This document shows positions 16,701 to 24,690 of a stretch of 44,764 bases of DNA, one piece after another (position 1 is the stretch's first letter; each line of letters starts with the position of its first letter). The notes beneath the pieces were generated by a model. The model saw nothing but the letters and a program-made list of their open reading frames with translations, searched no databases and had not been told where the DNA came from. Source of the stretch: a virus; the IMG/VR virus record IMGVR_UViG_3300035701_000074, positions 1 to 44,764 of that record. The stretch is one strand, 5' to 3'. Both the position numbers and the translations under genes were made by a program.

Positions 16701-17916
16701 AGCATTAAAATCACTTTACTATGAGCCTCTTATTCAGAGACTTGGAACCTATGTTAAATATCTTCCTCCTAATTCTGCCCGCTATTTAAAAGAGTTTATT
16801 ACTAGAATTACTAGTAGGCCCTTAATAGTAGATAAAGAAGTTAATCAGAGTTTAAAAGAAGTTGGAGAAGTCATTAGTAAGTTACCCGGAGGGCAGAAGT
16901 TAGCCACGGTGCTAACACAAGGGAATCCTTCTGGAATGCTTTCTTATCAAGCCACAGGTCTTCTATATGAAGCATGGATGGGATTAAGACCATTGTCTGG
17001 TATTAAGAACCTTGCCCAACAAGGTTTGACTTTAGCAGAGGGTGGACCAGTGGCATATGCACAAGCACTATCTCTTACAGATACAGTGGAGAGAAGAAGG
17101 ATATTAAGTAACTCCCTTGGGCTAAAAAGTAGAGAGTCAGGATATTTACCTGGAATTGATGAAACATTTATTAAACAGTTACAGAGCAAACGAAGAAAAG
17201 TAACTATGTTCATGTTTAAACTTACAGAAGGAATAAACACCTCTAATGCGTTCCTAACAGGGTATTTTGAAGCTAAAAACAAAGGATTGCCAGAGGAGAC
17301 ATGTTTTCAACGAGGAGATGAAGTAGTTAGGAAAACTCAGTATTTGTATACTAAGCTATCAGCCTCAAGTTCCTCTCAAAGTTCTCTTGGAAGGGTAGCT
17401 TCAGCATTTACCACATGGACTATAAACTGGATGGAGCTTATGAATGACTGGGTACAGGGGAAGCCATCTGAGGTGTACAAAGAATATGAGAAGAATACCG
17501 GCAATAAGATAACACCAGATAACTGGGTCTTAAAAAGAAAGGCGCTTTGGACATACCTTGTTTTAGTAACAATGGCAGGGCTACTTCAAAGAAAGACAAG
17601 AATAAGAGCACTGGATTATGTTGGTTGGTCATCTTTAAGAGCACTCGCAGATATAGCCAGCGGTGATATTGCAGGGCTAAAAGTTCCTGGCGCAATGGCT
17701 CAATTAACTGCTGGTTTAGCAATGGGGGACATGAAAAGGGCTAAGGCTGCTTGGGCTGAAATTAGACCAGACAGATTTGTAACTATCACTAGAGAACTAG
17801 AAGATATATATAATGGTAAAAAAGATTGGATGAATTTGTTTATATCCCTGGAAAAGAAAACAAGCACAAAATATGGTGTGCAGAGAACTAAAACAGAGAG
17901 GCTTAAACGAAAGTAA
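13708..17916 (+). CDS. 1402-residue internal/ejection protein with ADP-ribosyltransferase-like domain
   Basis: Start taken as GTG at 13708, because AAGGAGGT ends seven bases before; an in-frame ATG at 13666 has no comparable site. The N-terminal 250 residues are charged. About 255-290 is glycine/alanine-rich and hydrophobic (MGAGLATGIPIGMVPLPG). At about 615-745 a segment reads as an ADP-ribosyltransferase-like domain of the polyvalent phage protein type: ATVYRGSK (Arg about 622), GLYGKGTYYTTNSEYAKTYGE, LKNPYVI, KGYDGLVA, and DEVVALYPG. The remainder is helical with hydrophobic stretches near the end (WTYLVLVTMAGLL). Large proteins at this place enter host cells with the DNA, so the domain could modify host proteins early. 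NAD binding was not tested; the domain call is by motif. Confidence 0.6.
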   Translation: MALNKILQMFEDTERELKPVIIPEVSYTPTYENVSQLVNETEAEQAGLLDKSTEVEDVPVDDIENINTKKISRLFNGVEEEEYQKATKPDTLSISKIENENVMQKTISDILQGNSMPKETPIPDEFNELAKSLRMKEGVGSDYSTASIAQQLKEGTYFAGEKPDVLKNVLGAYATFGKSLTMLPKAVAVSVLQAMQSKEGASITDRDWADRYIKDASEDLTKFANEAYMRYGSKGFAGIKISDLAGLPQNIAYSATSMGAGLATGIPIGMVPLPGFRVAAWAAGTAASGAVAYRATTYQIMQQYLELKNEESIAKIGRGITSQEEMRLKEDFDNQAHKYGLWEAVPEAISNLSFVGLLTAPLTKMIGKTIAGQIASKLAGMYGEELLTETITQMGQTGIEAKAGMHEGKPVDWTSPKDWVRAFKEVAPQTFLLTTLMAGAGSTVIEAKNAMKKVKTSLKNEVGANPHLYEALSDKLDAAEKGEINSKILVAPTGGKAEATIPVTEKPAPTKEPKPLKWTKNIDYWYPNDKENIAIHILGQKSDETGKTSYITRFVNENTQETFATTDINIEKAKESFQEFKNYYNQAVGLKAGGKAEATMPVAAPIAEQQIETGRPYTATVYRGSKVGVPPVDEGLYGKGTYYTTNSEYAKTYGEVETSVIKLKNPYVIKTQEEADTFWNGVTRPARNEAIKEGKTSKEINEIAATTARKYLENKGYDGLVARNIIAEGDEVVALYPGKAEGRALVLSKLKPSQILPPLYPGGPTGIMRTEKEIRADAKAAGYYDFISGEVKYPERFAKEEIKEYQRFLKEEVSQDFLAKIPDLKEIGIKERVRPSWRVFQKIGIYDEVFAPAFEAEINTSEDALKFTEDIEKQKALVKNIKDAPKRIFKALEHPQQYKYLLPQEKAVADWFIKYRDDWANKLKLTPEERLDNYVTHIFEKEIEQALKEARPVDPGIVAALDFITPTTIFNPYLQERLGRRAGLREDVFAAFNAYEGRALKSLYYEPLIQRLGTYVKYLPPNSARYLKEFITRITSRPLIVDKEVNQSLKEVGEVISKLPGGQKLATVLTQGNPSGMLSYQATGLLYEAWMGLRPLSGIKNLAQQGLTLAEGGPVAYAQALSLTDTVERRRILSNSLGLKSRESGYLPGIDETFIKQLQSKRRKVTMFMFKLTEGINTSNAFLTGYFEAKNKGLPEETCFQRGDEVVRKTQYLYTKLSASSSSQSSLGRVASAFTTWTINWMELMNDWVQGKPSEVYKEYEKNTGNKITPDNWVLKRKALWTYLVLVTMAGLLQRKTRIRALDYVGWSSLRALADIASGDIAGLKVPGAMAQLTAGLAMGDMKRAKAAWAEIRPDRFVTITRELEDIYNGKKDWMNLFISLEKKTSTKYGVQRTKTERLKRK

Positions 17917-17934
17917 AAGAAAGGAGAAGCATTA

Positions 17935-18909
17935 ATGAAGTTTGTATTTTTATATGATAATGGCAGGTTACGTCCTGTTGCAGAAAGAGTAAGGAACGAG
18001 AAGTATGATGTAGAAAACAACATAACCAGAGTTTTTGGTGCAACAGCAGTTGTAGTGACAGATAAACCACTCCCTGTAAATATATATGATAATTTCTGTA
18101 TAGGGGGTTCAAAGTTCAGCGAGTCTCTATTAAATCCTTCTTATCACGATGCAATACTTGTAATGAATAACATAGAAAAGAGCACTGTTTCGTCCAATAC
18201 ATACATTAGTTGTTGGTTTAATGGTGTTGACTTCGTGTTTCCTGCTGTAATATCTATTAACGAAGACAAGTTTATGGAGGGTGATAAAGGAGTTACTGTT
18301 GACTCTATGGGGTGCACGTTATGTGTGTGTGGTTCTAAAAAGAGAGGGTTTACAGAAACATTATTAAAGTTTAAGGACCTATTACGCAAGGTATCTTATT
18401 GTGGTTTCTTCACACTATCTTGTGTATTTAAAGAAAACTCTGTTCAAGTTGCAAAGATAGAACCATATTTTAAGTATGATTTATTGTATGCATTCCTTGA
18501 AGGTACTCAAGGGGAGATAGGAAAATCATTACATGAGATATCTATTGGTGGAAAAAAAGAATTTAAGTTTCCAGAGATGTACGCAATTGCAGTTAGAATA
18601 TCAATTCCTCCATACCCACACAGCCACGTTAAAACCAAGCATGTTGCATTAAATGGTGTTTGTGCTGAGAACGAGAAACATATATGGGCACAAAACACAG
18701 TGCAAGATGAAAACGGACTAATTGTTAGTGATACTAAATACGGAGTAATTGCAGCTGTTACAGCACGAGGAACCTCAGTTCGTGAGTGCATAAGAAGAGT
18801 CTATAGAACAGTAGAAAATTTAAGTATAGAAGATATGCAATATAGAAGGGATATAGGCGCTAAGGCAGAAAATGTGTTTAAAGAACTACAAGAAAGGAAC
18901 TGGCTCTAA
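17935..18909 (+). CDS. PurD-like ATP-grasp ligase
   Basis: 324 residues, shorter than the roughly 420-430 of phosphoribosylamine-glycine ligase. The C-terminal half matches that enzyme's pattern: CWFNGVDFVFP and FMEGDKGVTVDSMGC in place of the usual glycine-rich ATP-grasp stretch, YCGFFTLSCVF, then AVRISIPPYPHSH, YGVIAAVTARGTSVRECIRRVYRTVENL and MQYRRDIGAKA near the end. The N-terminal part is short and lacks the glycine-rich loop of the N domain (MKFVFLYDNGRLRPVAERV). It is the last gene of the late operon, before a terminator cluster. It probably joins an amino group donor to an unknown substrate using ATP; a role in purine synthesis is not assured. Confidence 0.7.
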   Translation: MKFVFLYDNGRLRPVAERVRNEKYDVENNITRVFGATAVVVTDKPLPVNIYDNFCIGGSKFSESLLNPSYHDAILVMNNIEKSTVSSNTYISCWFNGVDFVFPAVISINEDKFMEGDKGVTVDSMGCTLCVCGSKKRGFTETLLKFKDLLRKVSYCGFFTLSCVFKENSVQVAKIEPYFKYDLLYAFLEGTQGEIGKSLHEISIGGKKEFKFPEMYAIAVRISIPPYPHSHVKTKHVALNGVCAENEKHIWAQNTVQDENGLIVSDTKYGVIAAVTARGTSVRECIRRVYRTVENLSIEDMQYRRDIGAKAENVFKELQERNWL

Positions 18910-18915
18910 TCAACT

Positions 18916-19010
18916 GCCCGTTGAAAAAGACGGGCTGGCACCCTTATTCTTACTCCTTTCTTCAGGGTGCGAGAGGGGGAACTTGCACATATAAATGTGA
19001 GTTCCCCCTT
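18916..19010. terminator. cluster of three hairpins between convergent operons
   Basis: Between the ends of the late rightward and early leftward operons lie three inverted repeats: GCCCGT/ACGGGC (18916-18921 with 18930-18935), GCACCCT/AGGGTGC (18938-18944 with 18964-18970) and GGGGGAAC/GTTCCCCC (18975-18982 with 19001-19008), the last with an inner CACAT/ATGTG stem and a following T-rich stretch. The last one would work for rightward transcription and, because A-rich sequence precedes the first, leftward termination is also possible. Confidence 0.85.
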
Positions 19011-19012
19011 CT

Positions 19013-20245
19013 TTATTTATTTTCCTTCTTTTGAAACTTATCTGCGAAATGTTCATTTGATATTTTAGTCTCATTATATTTATACATTTTTTCGTTCTTA
19101 TCTCCAACTAATTCTACTGATATTATTTTAGCTGATAATAATGTCTCCACAATTTCAGTTAGCTTTGTCTTGTCTAATGTATACACAGTTGCTCTCATTA
19201 ACTCATCTTGCATAATTCCATTCTCATACTTTTTAATTATTGTAGCAACTTTATTAGCATCTACTCCTACTTGAGTCGATGAAAGTATTCTCATCGCTTC
19301 TGGTAAATAACGTTCAGTCGAGTCTAATACTTCAGTAGCCTTCGCTAAATGCTCTTCTGTTATTATCAAAGAATCATCTTCAGACGCAGATATGCACATG
19401 GCAACTTTTAATATAATATCCTTTTTACGCACCATAGTAGGCTTGCCCTCTGCTTGTGCCTTTCTATAACCGTGATACCACTTAGCATACCATTCTTTAG
19501 AAGAAGGAGTAAACTTAAACACGCCATTTATTCTTCTAATTAATGACAAGTCATGTATAAGATTTTTTCTTATATTAATTTCTTCTTCAGTTATCTCAGG
19601 GTGTGGATTTTCCTTACCTGATGCATCCTGATATACGAAGATAATACGAGAAGTAAAGCCGCCGCCAACTGCATCAATAGGTATAGACATACGTAACCAC
19701 TCTGGAGTAGATGCACCAAGTAGATTGATACATGTGTTATATGCAACATCTTTTCCTCTACCTATTGTTTCATATTCCCATATGTCTCTACATCCATAAA
19801 GAGATGTAAGTATTGACACCATGCCTGATGCATATGCCTCTCTTCCAAGAAACACTGATAGTTCTTCTGAGTATATGACTGCAGATGCATTCTTATACAC
19901 TACTCCAGCCTCATCTATTGCACACTCATTACATAATCCAGATACAAGAGCTTCAGGGGTTATTTTCTGTGCAAAAATATAAGGAGGATTTTCTATCTTC
20001 TTTAACATCTCTATACCTATATCTGCTGCAGTTGTTTTCATACAAACTTCTGAGTCGGCTACAAGCACTATGTATAAGTTAGGATATAATGTGTAGTAGC
20101 CTCTATCAAGATGAACATTACGTTCAAGAGTAGATGCTATCACTGATATTGCCACCCACAAATGGAACATGCCAGGGGACTCTTGCTCCTTAGTAAACTT
20201 TAAGTACTCTGTAATCCAACTGCCATTTATTTTTCGCTGTTTCAT
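19013..20245 (-). CDS. DUF3987-type replication ATPase
   Basis: 410 residues. The central region follows DUF3987 proteins, RecA/helicase-like ATPases common in phage and plasmid replication modules: YPNLYIVLVADSEVCMKTTAADIG (a P-loop in which the second glycine before the lysine is replaced by methionine), SEELSVFLGREAYASGM, then INLLGASTPEWLRMSIP and GGGFTSRIIFVY. The C-terminal part is a winged-helix-like tail (EDDSLIITEEHLAKATEVL). The ribosome site AAGGAGGTGAAAGGAG precedes the start. It is the last gene of the early operon and closest to the polymerase gene. DUF3987 family assignment is fair; helicase or primase activity is an inference. Confidence 0.65.
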   Translation of the reverse strand: MKQRKINGSWITEYLKFTKEQESPGMFHLWVAISVIASTLERNVHLDRGYYTLYPNLYIVLVADSEVCMKTTAADIGIEMLKKIENPPYIFAQKITPEALVSGLCNECAIDEAGVVYKNASAVIYSEELSVFLGREAYASGMVSILTSLYGCRDIWEYETIGRGKDVAYNTCINLLGASTPEWLRMSIPIDAVGGGFTSRIIFVYQDASGKENPHPEITEEEINIRKNLIHDLSLIRRINGVFKFTPSSKEWYAKWYHGYRKAQAEGKPTMVRKKDIILKVAMCISASEDDSLIITEEHLAKATEVLDSTERYLPEAMRILSSTQVGVDANKVATIIKKYENGIMQDELMRATVYTLDKTKLTEIVETLLSAKIISVELVGDKNEKMYKYNETKISNEHFADKFQKKENK

Positions 20246-20276
20246 GTCATGATACTCCTTTCACCTCCTTTTAATT

Positions 20277-20561
20277 CTAACTCACCTCATATTCTTTATA
20301 AAATATTTTTCCGTCCATAGTTTTTAGACTAACTGAGTACAACTCATCCCCACAAGGGTGATGCCAATTCTCTTCTTCACCACCAGCACGGTCAAAGAAC
20401 AAACACCTATTACAGTCACAAGAGAAGTTTCCTTCTGACCACGTATAAGAATCAGGTTCTTTGTTGTCAACAAACAACCATACTTCAGTTTTATATTCTC
20501 TTATTTCTCCCGTAGCATTCTTACGTATCACAGCAATTACTTTTACCTCTTTATCCATCAT
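20277..20561 (-). CDS. small cysteine-containing protein coupled to the polymerase gene
   Basis: 94 residues, unrecognised. It has a cysteine/histidine group, FSCDCNRCLFFDRAGGEEENWHHPCG (about residues 46-70), that could bind zinc. Its ATG overlaps the stop of the polymerase gene as ATGA (20558-20561), so the two are translated together. A DNA-binding accessory factor or metal-binding regulator is possible. Confidence 0.6.
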   Translation of the reverse strand: MMDKEVKVIAVIRKNATGEIREYKTEVWLFVDNKEPDSYTWSEGNFSCDCNRCLFFDRAGGEEENWHHPCGDELYSVSLKTMDGKIFYKEYEVS

Positions 20562-22894
20562 GATACCTCATCCCAGTTTTCACCTGTTTTAACATTAACA
20601 GGAATAACTAATGTTCTACCATGGATTTCTACGGGAATAGACATACAATTAATCATGAACTCTTTTAAACGGTTATGATAAAGCGTCTGTGCTTCTTCAT
20701 AACTTATTGCAGTAGACCCTACATCAGGAATAAATCCAATATCATAATCATATCGAGGCTTGATAGGTACTTGCATTACTACTTCATCATGTATGTTAAA
20801 CACTATGTTACATCCGTGGGGCAATTTGTTATTAATGTTAATCATTCCCTTTAATACAATATCAGCTACAGTTGACTGTGGTATGTAACTATACCCATCT
20901 CTTAATAGCTCATCATTCCATCTGCCAAAGAACATTCTCTTGCGCCCCATTGGTGTTGTAAGTATTCTACTTCTCCTAAGTTCTCTTGCCACCTCCATGT
21001 GCCATATTCTAATTCCTGGAAAATGTATATGATACAAATTAAGTTTCCCCTGTGCATCAGCTATACTAAGCCCTGTTAATTCCGCAAAGTGTCTTGCACC
21101 CATTCCGTAATTTGAAGCGTGTACAATGTGTTTTGCCAATTCCCTCTCTTCTTTAGTTATATCATCTACCCTCTTATCAAATATGCTTGCAGCCACCTGC
21201 TTATGTATGTCATCTCCAGACTCAAATATCTTTATCAGCCCCTGTTCCCTTGCTAAATATGCAACCACTCTTGCCTCAGCTTGTGATAAATCAGCAGCCA
21301 TAAACATCTTACCTTCATCTGGAACAAATACCTCTCTTGCAATTCCTTTAGGCACATTTTGTAAGTTACCACCAGTTCCAGTTGCGGACATTCTTGATGC
21401 AAGTCTTCCAGACTCAGTGCCATCTAATAAGTAAGAGCATCTAAACCTGCCATCAGGGTCTATCTCAGCTTCAAGATACGTTGATATTAGTTTCTTTGTT
21501 TCTCTAATATCTATAATAACATCAAACAAACGGTTGGGGGCAAGCTTGGCTAGATTTTTTAAAGAGGACTCACTCGAAGATGTCTTTCCTGTTTTTCTGT
21601 GAGACTGGATAGGTAAGCCTAATTCTCTATACAAAAAGTCATTCATCTGTTTAGACGAGTTGACATTTAGTTCTCGTCCAACTGCATCATTTAGCTTCTT
21701 TTGTAATTCATTTACAACTCTTTTTAAGTCTTCAGCAGCAAGAGCTCTCTTCTTTGTATCAACTCTAGCACCACGTAGTTGCATATCAAGAAGAATGGGA
21801 ATAACATGATTAAGATATTTATGGTAGAAATCATACATACCGAACTCATTCAATTCTTCCTCAATTGCCATAGCACATTCATATGTTATCATACAGTCGA
21901 GGCAGTTATAATGATAGTAATCAGTTTCTATCATGTCTTTATAATAAGGCTCTCTTGTATAAATAGAACATAGAACAGCTAAGCTCTTTGGTAGCTCTGG
22001 GTATAAGCAATGAAATGCTACCATCGTGTCCATCCACAGATTCTTAACATTAATTCCTACAGTAGACATAAGATGGAACATATCAAAGTTAGCATTCTGT
22101 GCTATCTTATGTATGTCAGACTCAAGTAGACGTTTAATCTGTAACCACACTTGCAACTCATCTTGCTCAGACCAAAATGATTTGTCATACATGCATATAG
22201 GTACTGTAAAAGAACTGAACTCACTTTCTGCAAAGCCAATACAACTTACCTGATTATTACAAGTCTCAATATCAAAGGCTATGTAACTAGCATGTTTTAA
22301 GTACTGGTCTACGTGGAGTTCCAAATCAGACAGCGTTTCTATCTTTTTCCATACTCTATAGGTAGGAACTATAGTTGGTGAAGATGACTCCTCTAATGCC
22401 CTTCTTAAATCCATTACAGCAAGGGGTCTAAATTCCCATTGGCGTATTATAGCAGCAGGATGAAAAGTGGGGATTACTTTGAGATATCGTAAATCAGGTT
22501 GTGTATGCCTAAGAACAGAGCCTCTCCACTTTGTAATTCCTGTCTCCCCTATTAGTACCTTTAAAGCTTCGTTTCCTAATGCAATAACTACATTAGGGTT
22601 AACATTATATATCTCATGATGTAACCTGTAAATGCCTTCTAGTAGCAGTTTACTTGCAACCTTTCTACTTGCATCTTCATAAAATTCTCCGAAGTCATTA
22701 TTAACTGGTCTTATGTCCATCACGTTAGTTATGTAACAATCTGTTCTATCTATGCCTGCTTCTAATAACATACCATCTAATATCTTACCTGCACCACCCA
22801 CAAATGGTCTACCAAGTCTTTCCTCATCAGCACCTGGTGCTTCACCCACTATAACTATTTTAGCGTTAGTAGGACCTGTCGGTTTTACTATCAT
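20558..22894 (-). CDS. fusion of uracil-DNA-glycosylase-like domain with family A DNA polymerase
   Basis: 778 residues. Residues 1-165 form a uracil-DNA-glycosylase-like domain with GEAPGADEERLGRPFVGGAG (about 17-36) and HPAAIIRQ (about 146-153); the four iron-sulfur cysteines of family 4 enzymes are missing. Residues about 200-345 are a 3'-5' exonuclease (DIETC at about 206, NANFDMF, YHYNCLDCMIT). The rest is a family A polymerase: motif A ADLSQAEARVV (about 533), motif B AKHIVHASNYGMG (about 586-598, with histidine at the place usually Phe, Tyr or Leu), motif C IHDEVV (about 702). This is the replicative polymerase; the glycosylase part may remove uracil or bind template. Confidence 0.9.
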   Translation of the reverse strand: MIVKPTGPTNAKIVIVGEAPGADEERLGRPFVGGAGKILDGMLLEAGIDRTDCYITNVMDIRPVNNDFGEFYEDASRKVASKLLLEGIYRLHHEIYNVNPNVVIALGNEALKVLIGETGITKWRGSVLRHTQPDLRYLKVIPTFHPAAIIRQWEFRPLAVMDLRRALEESSSPTIVPTYRVWKKIETLSDLELHVDQYLKHASYIAFDIETCNNQVSCIGFAESEFSSFTVPICMYDKSFWSEQDELQVWLQIKRLLESDIHKIAQNANFDMFHLMSTVGINVKNLWMDTMVAFHCLYPELPKSLAVLCSIYTREPYYKDMIETDYYHYNCLDCMITYECAMAIEEELNEFGMYDFYHKYLNHVIPILLDMQLRGARVDTKKRALAAEDLKRVVNELQKKLNDAVGRELNVNSSKQMNDFLYRELGLPIQSHRKTGKTSSSESSLKNLAKLAPNRLFDVIIDIRETKKLISTYLEAEIDPDGRFRCSYLLDGTESGRLASRMSATGTGGNLQNVPKGIAREVFVPDEGKMFMAADLSQAEARVVAYLAREQGLIKIFESGDDIHKQVAASIFDKRVDDITKEERELAKHIVHASNYGMGARHFAELTGLSIADAQGKLNLYHIHFPGIRIWHMEVARELRRSRILTTPMGRKRMFFGRWNDELLRDGYSYIPQSTVADIVLKGMININNKLPHGCNIVFNIHDEVVMQVPIKPRYDYDIGFIPDVGSTAISYEEAQTLYHNRLKEFMINCMSIPVEIHGRTLVIPVNVKTGENWDEVS

Positions 22895-23015
22895 CTTTAT
22901 TCTCCCTTCTTTCTTTCTTTATCCACTTCTGGAACCGTTTTCCAGTTTTTAAGTTAAAGTTCTTCATTATACGTTTCTTAGCCTGCCTTTTTGGGTTAAT
23001 TATTTGTGCAACCAT
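22866..23015 (-). CDS. 49-residue basic protein between methyltransferase and polymerase genes
   Basis: The frame begins with ATG at 23015-23013, overlapping the stop of the methyltransferase gene as TAATG, and ends in the first codons of the polymerase gene. The product is very basic (MVAQIINPKRQAKKRIMKNFN, KRFQKWIKKERRENK). An AGGA ribosome site lies inside the upstream gene. The basic nature and coupling to the polymerase suggest nucleic acid binding. Evidence is limited to spacing and composition. Confidence 0.5.
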   Translation of the reverse strand: MVAQIINPKRQAKKRIMKNFNLKTGKRFQKWIKKERRENKDDSKTDRSY

Positions 23016-24286
23016 TATACTTTTTCCTCAACTTTCTTGCCCTGCATCTTCTCTTTTAATTCTTCATACCTACTAACAATAGTAGAATAATTAGCCTCAT
23101 CTTTTTCTACAATAACACACTCTCTGCCTGTCGTCATACAAGCCTCCATAAGAGAACCACCACCACCAAACGGGTCTCCGCCCTTTTCACCAGGAAAAGA
23201 GACTGCTTCAATCCAAGCAACTAATAACCCTTGTGGTCTTTCTAAAGGATGGTATTTATGTTCAGCAGGTACTCGTTTATATGTAAACATATTACATGCG
23301 GTAGAATTAATGCCCCTTCTTCCTTTTAAGCACCAAAATGCTGGCTCATAGGCATAAGGAAAGAATTCTCCATTTGATGGAGAACTACCACTTTCTTTAT
23401 TCCATATTAATGGAGTTGGGTCTACAGTAAAGCCAGCATCTTCTAATAACTGTTTTAGTTTTACATAATGCACCATAGAGAATGCTATAATCATATGTCT
23501 GTCTGGTTTAAGCGCTCTATATAGTTCCTTTACTACTTTCCTTAACATATCCATTATAAGATAAGGGTCATCTTCATATGTTACACCACTTACAGTTTTA
23601 CCTGTATCACTCTTCTTATCTAAATCTTGTCCATATGGAGGGTCGGTTATAAAGAAATCAAAACTCTCATCTGCCCATTTTGCACACTCAACCTCAGCAA
23701 GCCCACATATTATGTTAGGAGTTACATCTCGAGTCCTTCTTTTATTTAATTCTTGACGAAGAAGCACGGACTCCATGTGCTTATATTTTTTAAACGCATT
23801 TGACTTTGTCTTCTCCTTCATTAGCTCTGGAAAGTTTCTAATTGCCTTCGCCAATTTTAAGTCTTGAGAAACAGAACCTTCACTCATGTCTAGAGCTAAT
23901 GCAGTATCCCCCTGCCCCCAGCCCTCACCGCCAGTATGACCAGTTCTAGTGCCATACATTTGCTGTCTAAGTTCATGTAAAGATAATTTAGCTAGCACAA
24001 GCTCTTGCCAATTAAGCTCTTTTCTTTGTATGTTTTCTTCTAATTCTATTTCCTTCTTGTCAATATCACTAAGCTCAGAAAACTTCTTAACCTCTATTTC
24101 TGTCTTACCAAGTTTGATATGTGCTCTTAATCTACGTTCACCAGCAATAAGATTATTCTTGTCATCAATTACAATAGGGTGGAGTAGACCATAACGCTGG
24201 ATAGATGCAGCAAGAGCTGATATGTCACCATAATCTGACCTTGCTCTTTCGCCTATGTTTATATCACTTATTTTTAGTTTTGTCAT
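23015..24286 (-). CDS. ParB-like domain fused to DNA methyltransferase
   Basis: 423 residues in two parts. Residues 1-190 are a ParB/Srx-type domain, with SIQRYGLLHPIVID and LIAGERRLRAHI (about 47-58), then a helix-turn-helix-like region. Residues about 195-423 are a DNA amino-methyltransferase with ITDPPYG (about 212-218), the catalytic motif, and DPFGGGGSLMEAC (about 370), the S-adenosylmethionine site, in circular order as in beta-class enzymes. It would methylate adenine N6 or cytosine N4. It overlaps the downstream and upstream genes. No restriction nuclease accompanies it, so protection against host enzymes or regulation is likely. Confidence 0.85.
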   Translation of the reverse strand: MTKLKISDINIGERARSDYGDISALAASIQRYGLLHPIVIDDKNNLIAGERRLRAHIKLGKTEIEVKKFSELSDIDKKEIELEENIQRKELNWQELVLAKLSLHELRQQMYGTRTGHTGGEGWGQGDTALALDMSEGSVSQDLKLAKAIRNFPELMKEKTKSNAFKKYKHMESVLLRQELNKRRTRDVTPNIICGLAEVECAKWADESFDFFITDPPYGQDLDKKSDTGKTVSGVTYEDDPYLIMDMLRKVVKELYRALKPDRHMIIAFSMVHYVKLKQLLEDAGFTVDPTPLIWNKESGSSPSNGEFFPYAYEPAFWCLKGRRGINSTACNMFTYKRVPAEHKYHPLERPQGLLVAWIEAVSFPGEKGGDPFGGGGSLMEACMTTGRECVIVEKDEANYSTIVSRYEELKEKMQGKKVEEKV

Positions 24287-24554
24287 TCTCTTCCACCTCT
24301 TTCATTTCTATAAACCACTTGCCGTCCTGTGTCTCCACAAATAACTTACCGTCCTTAAAAGTCATACTCCACTCATAATCACAAATAAAACCAAAATCAG
24401 AAGTAATATCTTGAAAAAACAGCCCATAATGTTTAGTTTTTAACGCTTCTATACTTGCTTTGGTTTCTTCTCTTAACCCAACTTCTATATTTGCAGCCCA
24501 TAAAGAAAATGTTATACCTAATAAAATTATAATTATTATAAAAAGTTTTTTCAT
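24264..24554 (-). CDS. small secreted or membrane-anchored protein
   Basis: 96 residues from the ATG at 24554, chosen because GAAAGGAGATAT precedes it. The start is signal peptide-like (MKKLFIIIIILLGITFSLWAA) and is followed by an acidic domain (HYGLFFQDITSDFG, GKLFVETQDGKWFIEMKEVEEND). Because it is in the early operon, a superinfection-exclusion or envelope-modifying role is imaginable, but no family is recognised. It overlaps the methyltransferase start by 23 bases. Confidence 0.65.
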   Translation of the reverse strand: MKKLFIIIIILLGITFSLWAANIEVGLREETKASIEALKTKHYGLFFQDITSDFGFICDYEWSMTFKDGKLFVETQDGKWFIEMKEVEENDKTKNK

Positions 24555-24578
24555 ATATCTCCTTTCACATTTTATTGA

Positions 24579-24673
24579 GGCTGAGGAAAAGAAACCTAAG
24601 AACTTCACTTCTACATACTTGTCGACAGGCATGTAGTTAAAGGAGGCGTCTTAAGTAAATGAAATCCTCAGCC
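24579..24673 (-). ncRNA. structured intercistronic RNA element
   Basis: On the minus strand a perfect 9 bp stem GGCTGAGGA/TCCTCAGCC joins 24665-24673 with 24579-24587 and encloses 77 bases. Inside are CTACAT/ATGTAG (24611-24616 with 24631-24636) around the palindrome TGTCGACA. It lies between the stop at 24691 and the start at 24554, where other genes here are tightly packed. It could be an RNase processing site, attenuator or regulatory structure. No poly-U tail follows, so it is not a terminator. Confidence 0.45.
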
Positions 24674-24690
24674 CTTATGTTTATTTCATT

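Noticed and set aside
16947-17282. 111-codon frame on the minus strand
   Set aside because: It lies fully inside the 1402-residue ejection protein gene, has no ribosome site and no plausible composition.
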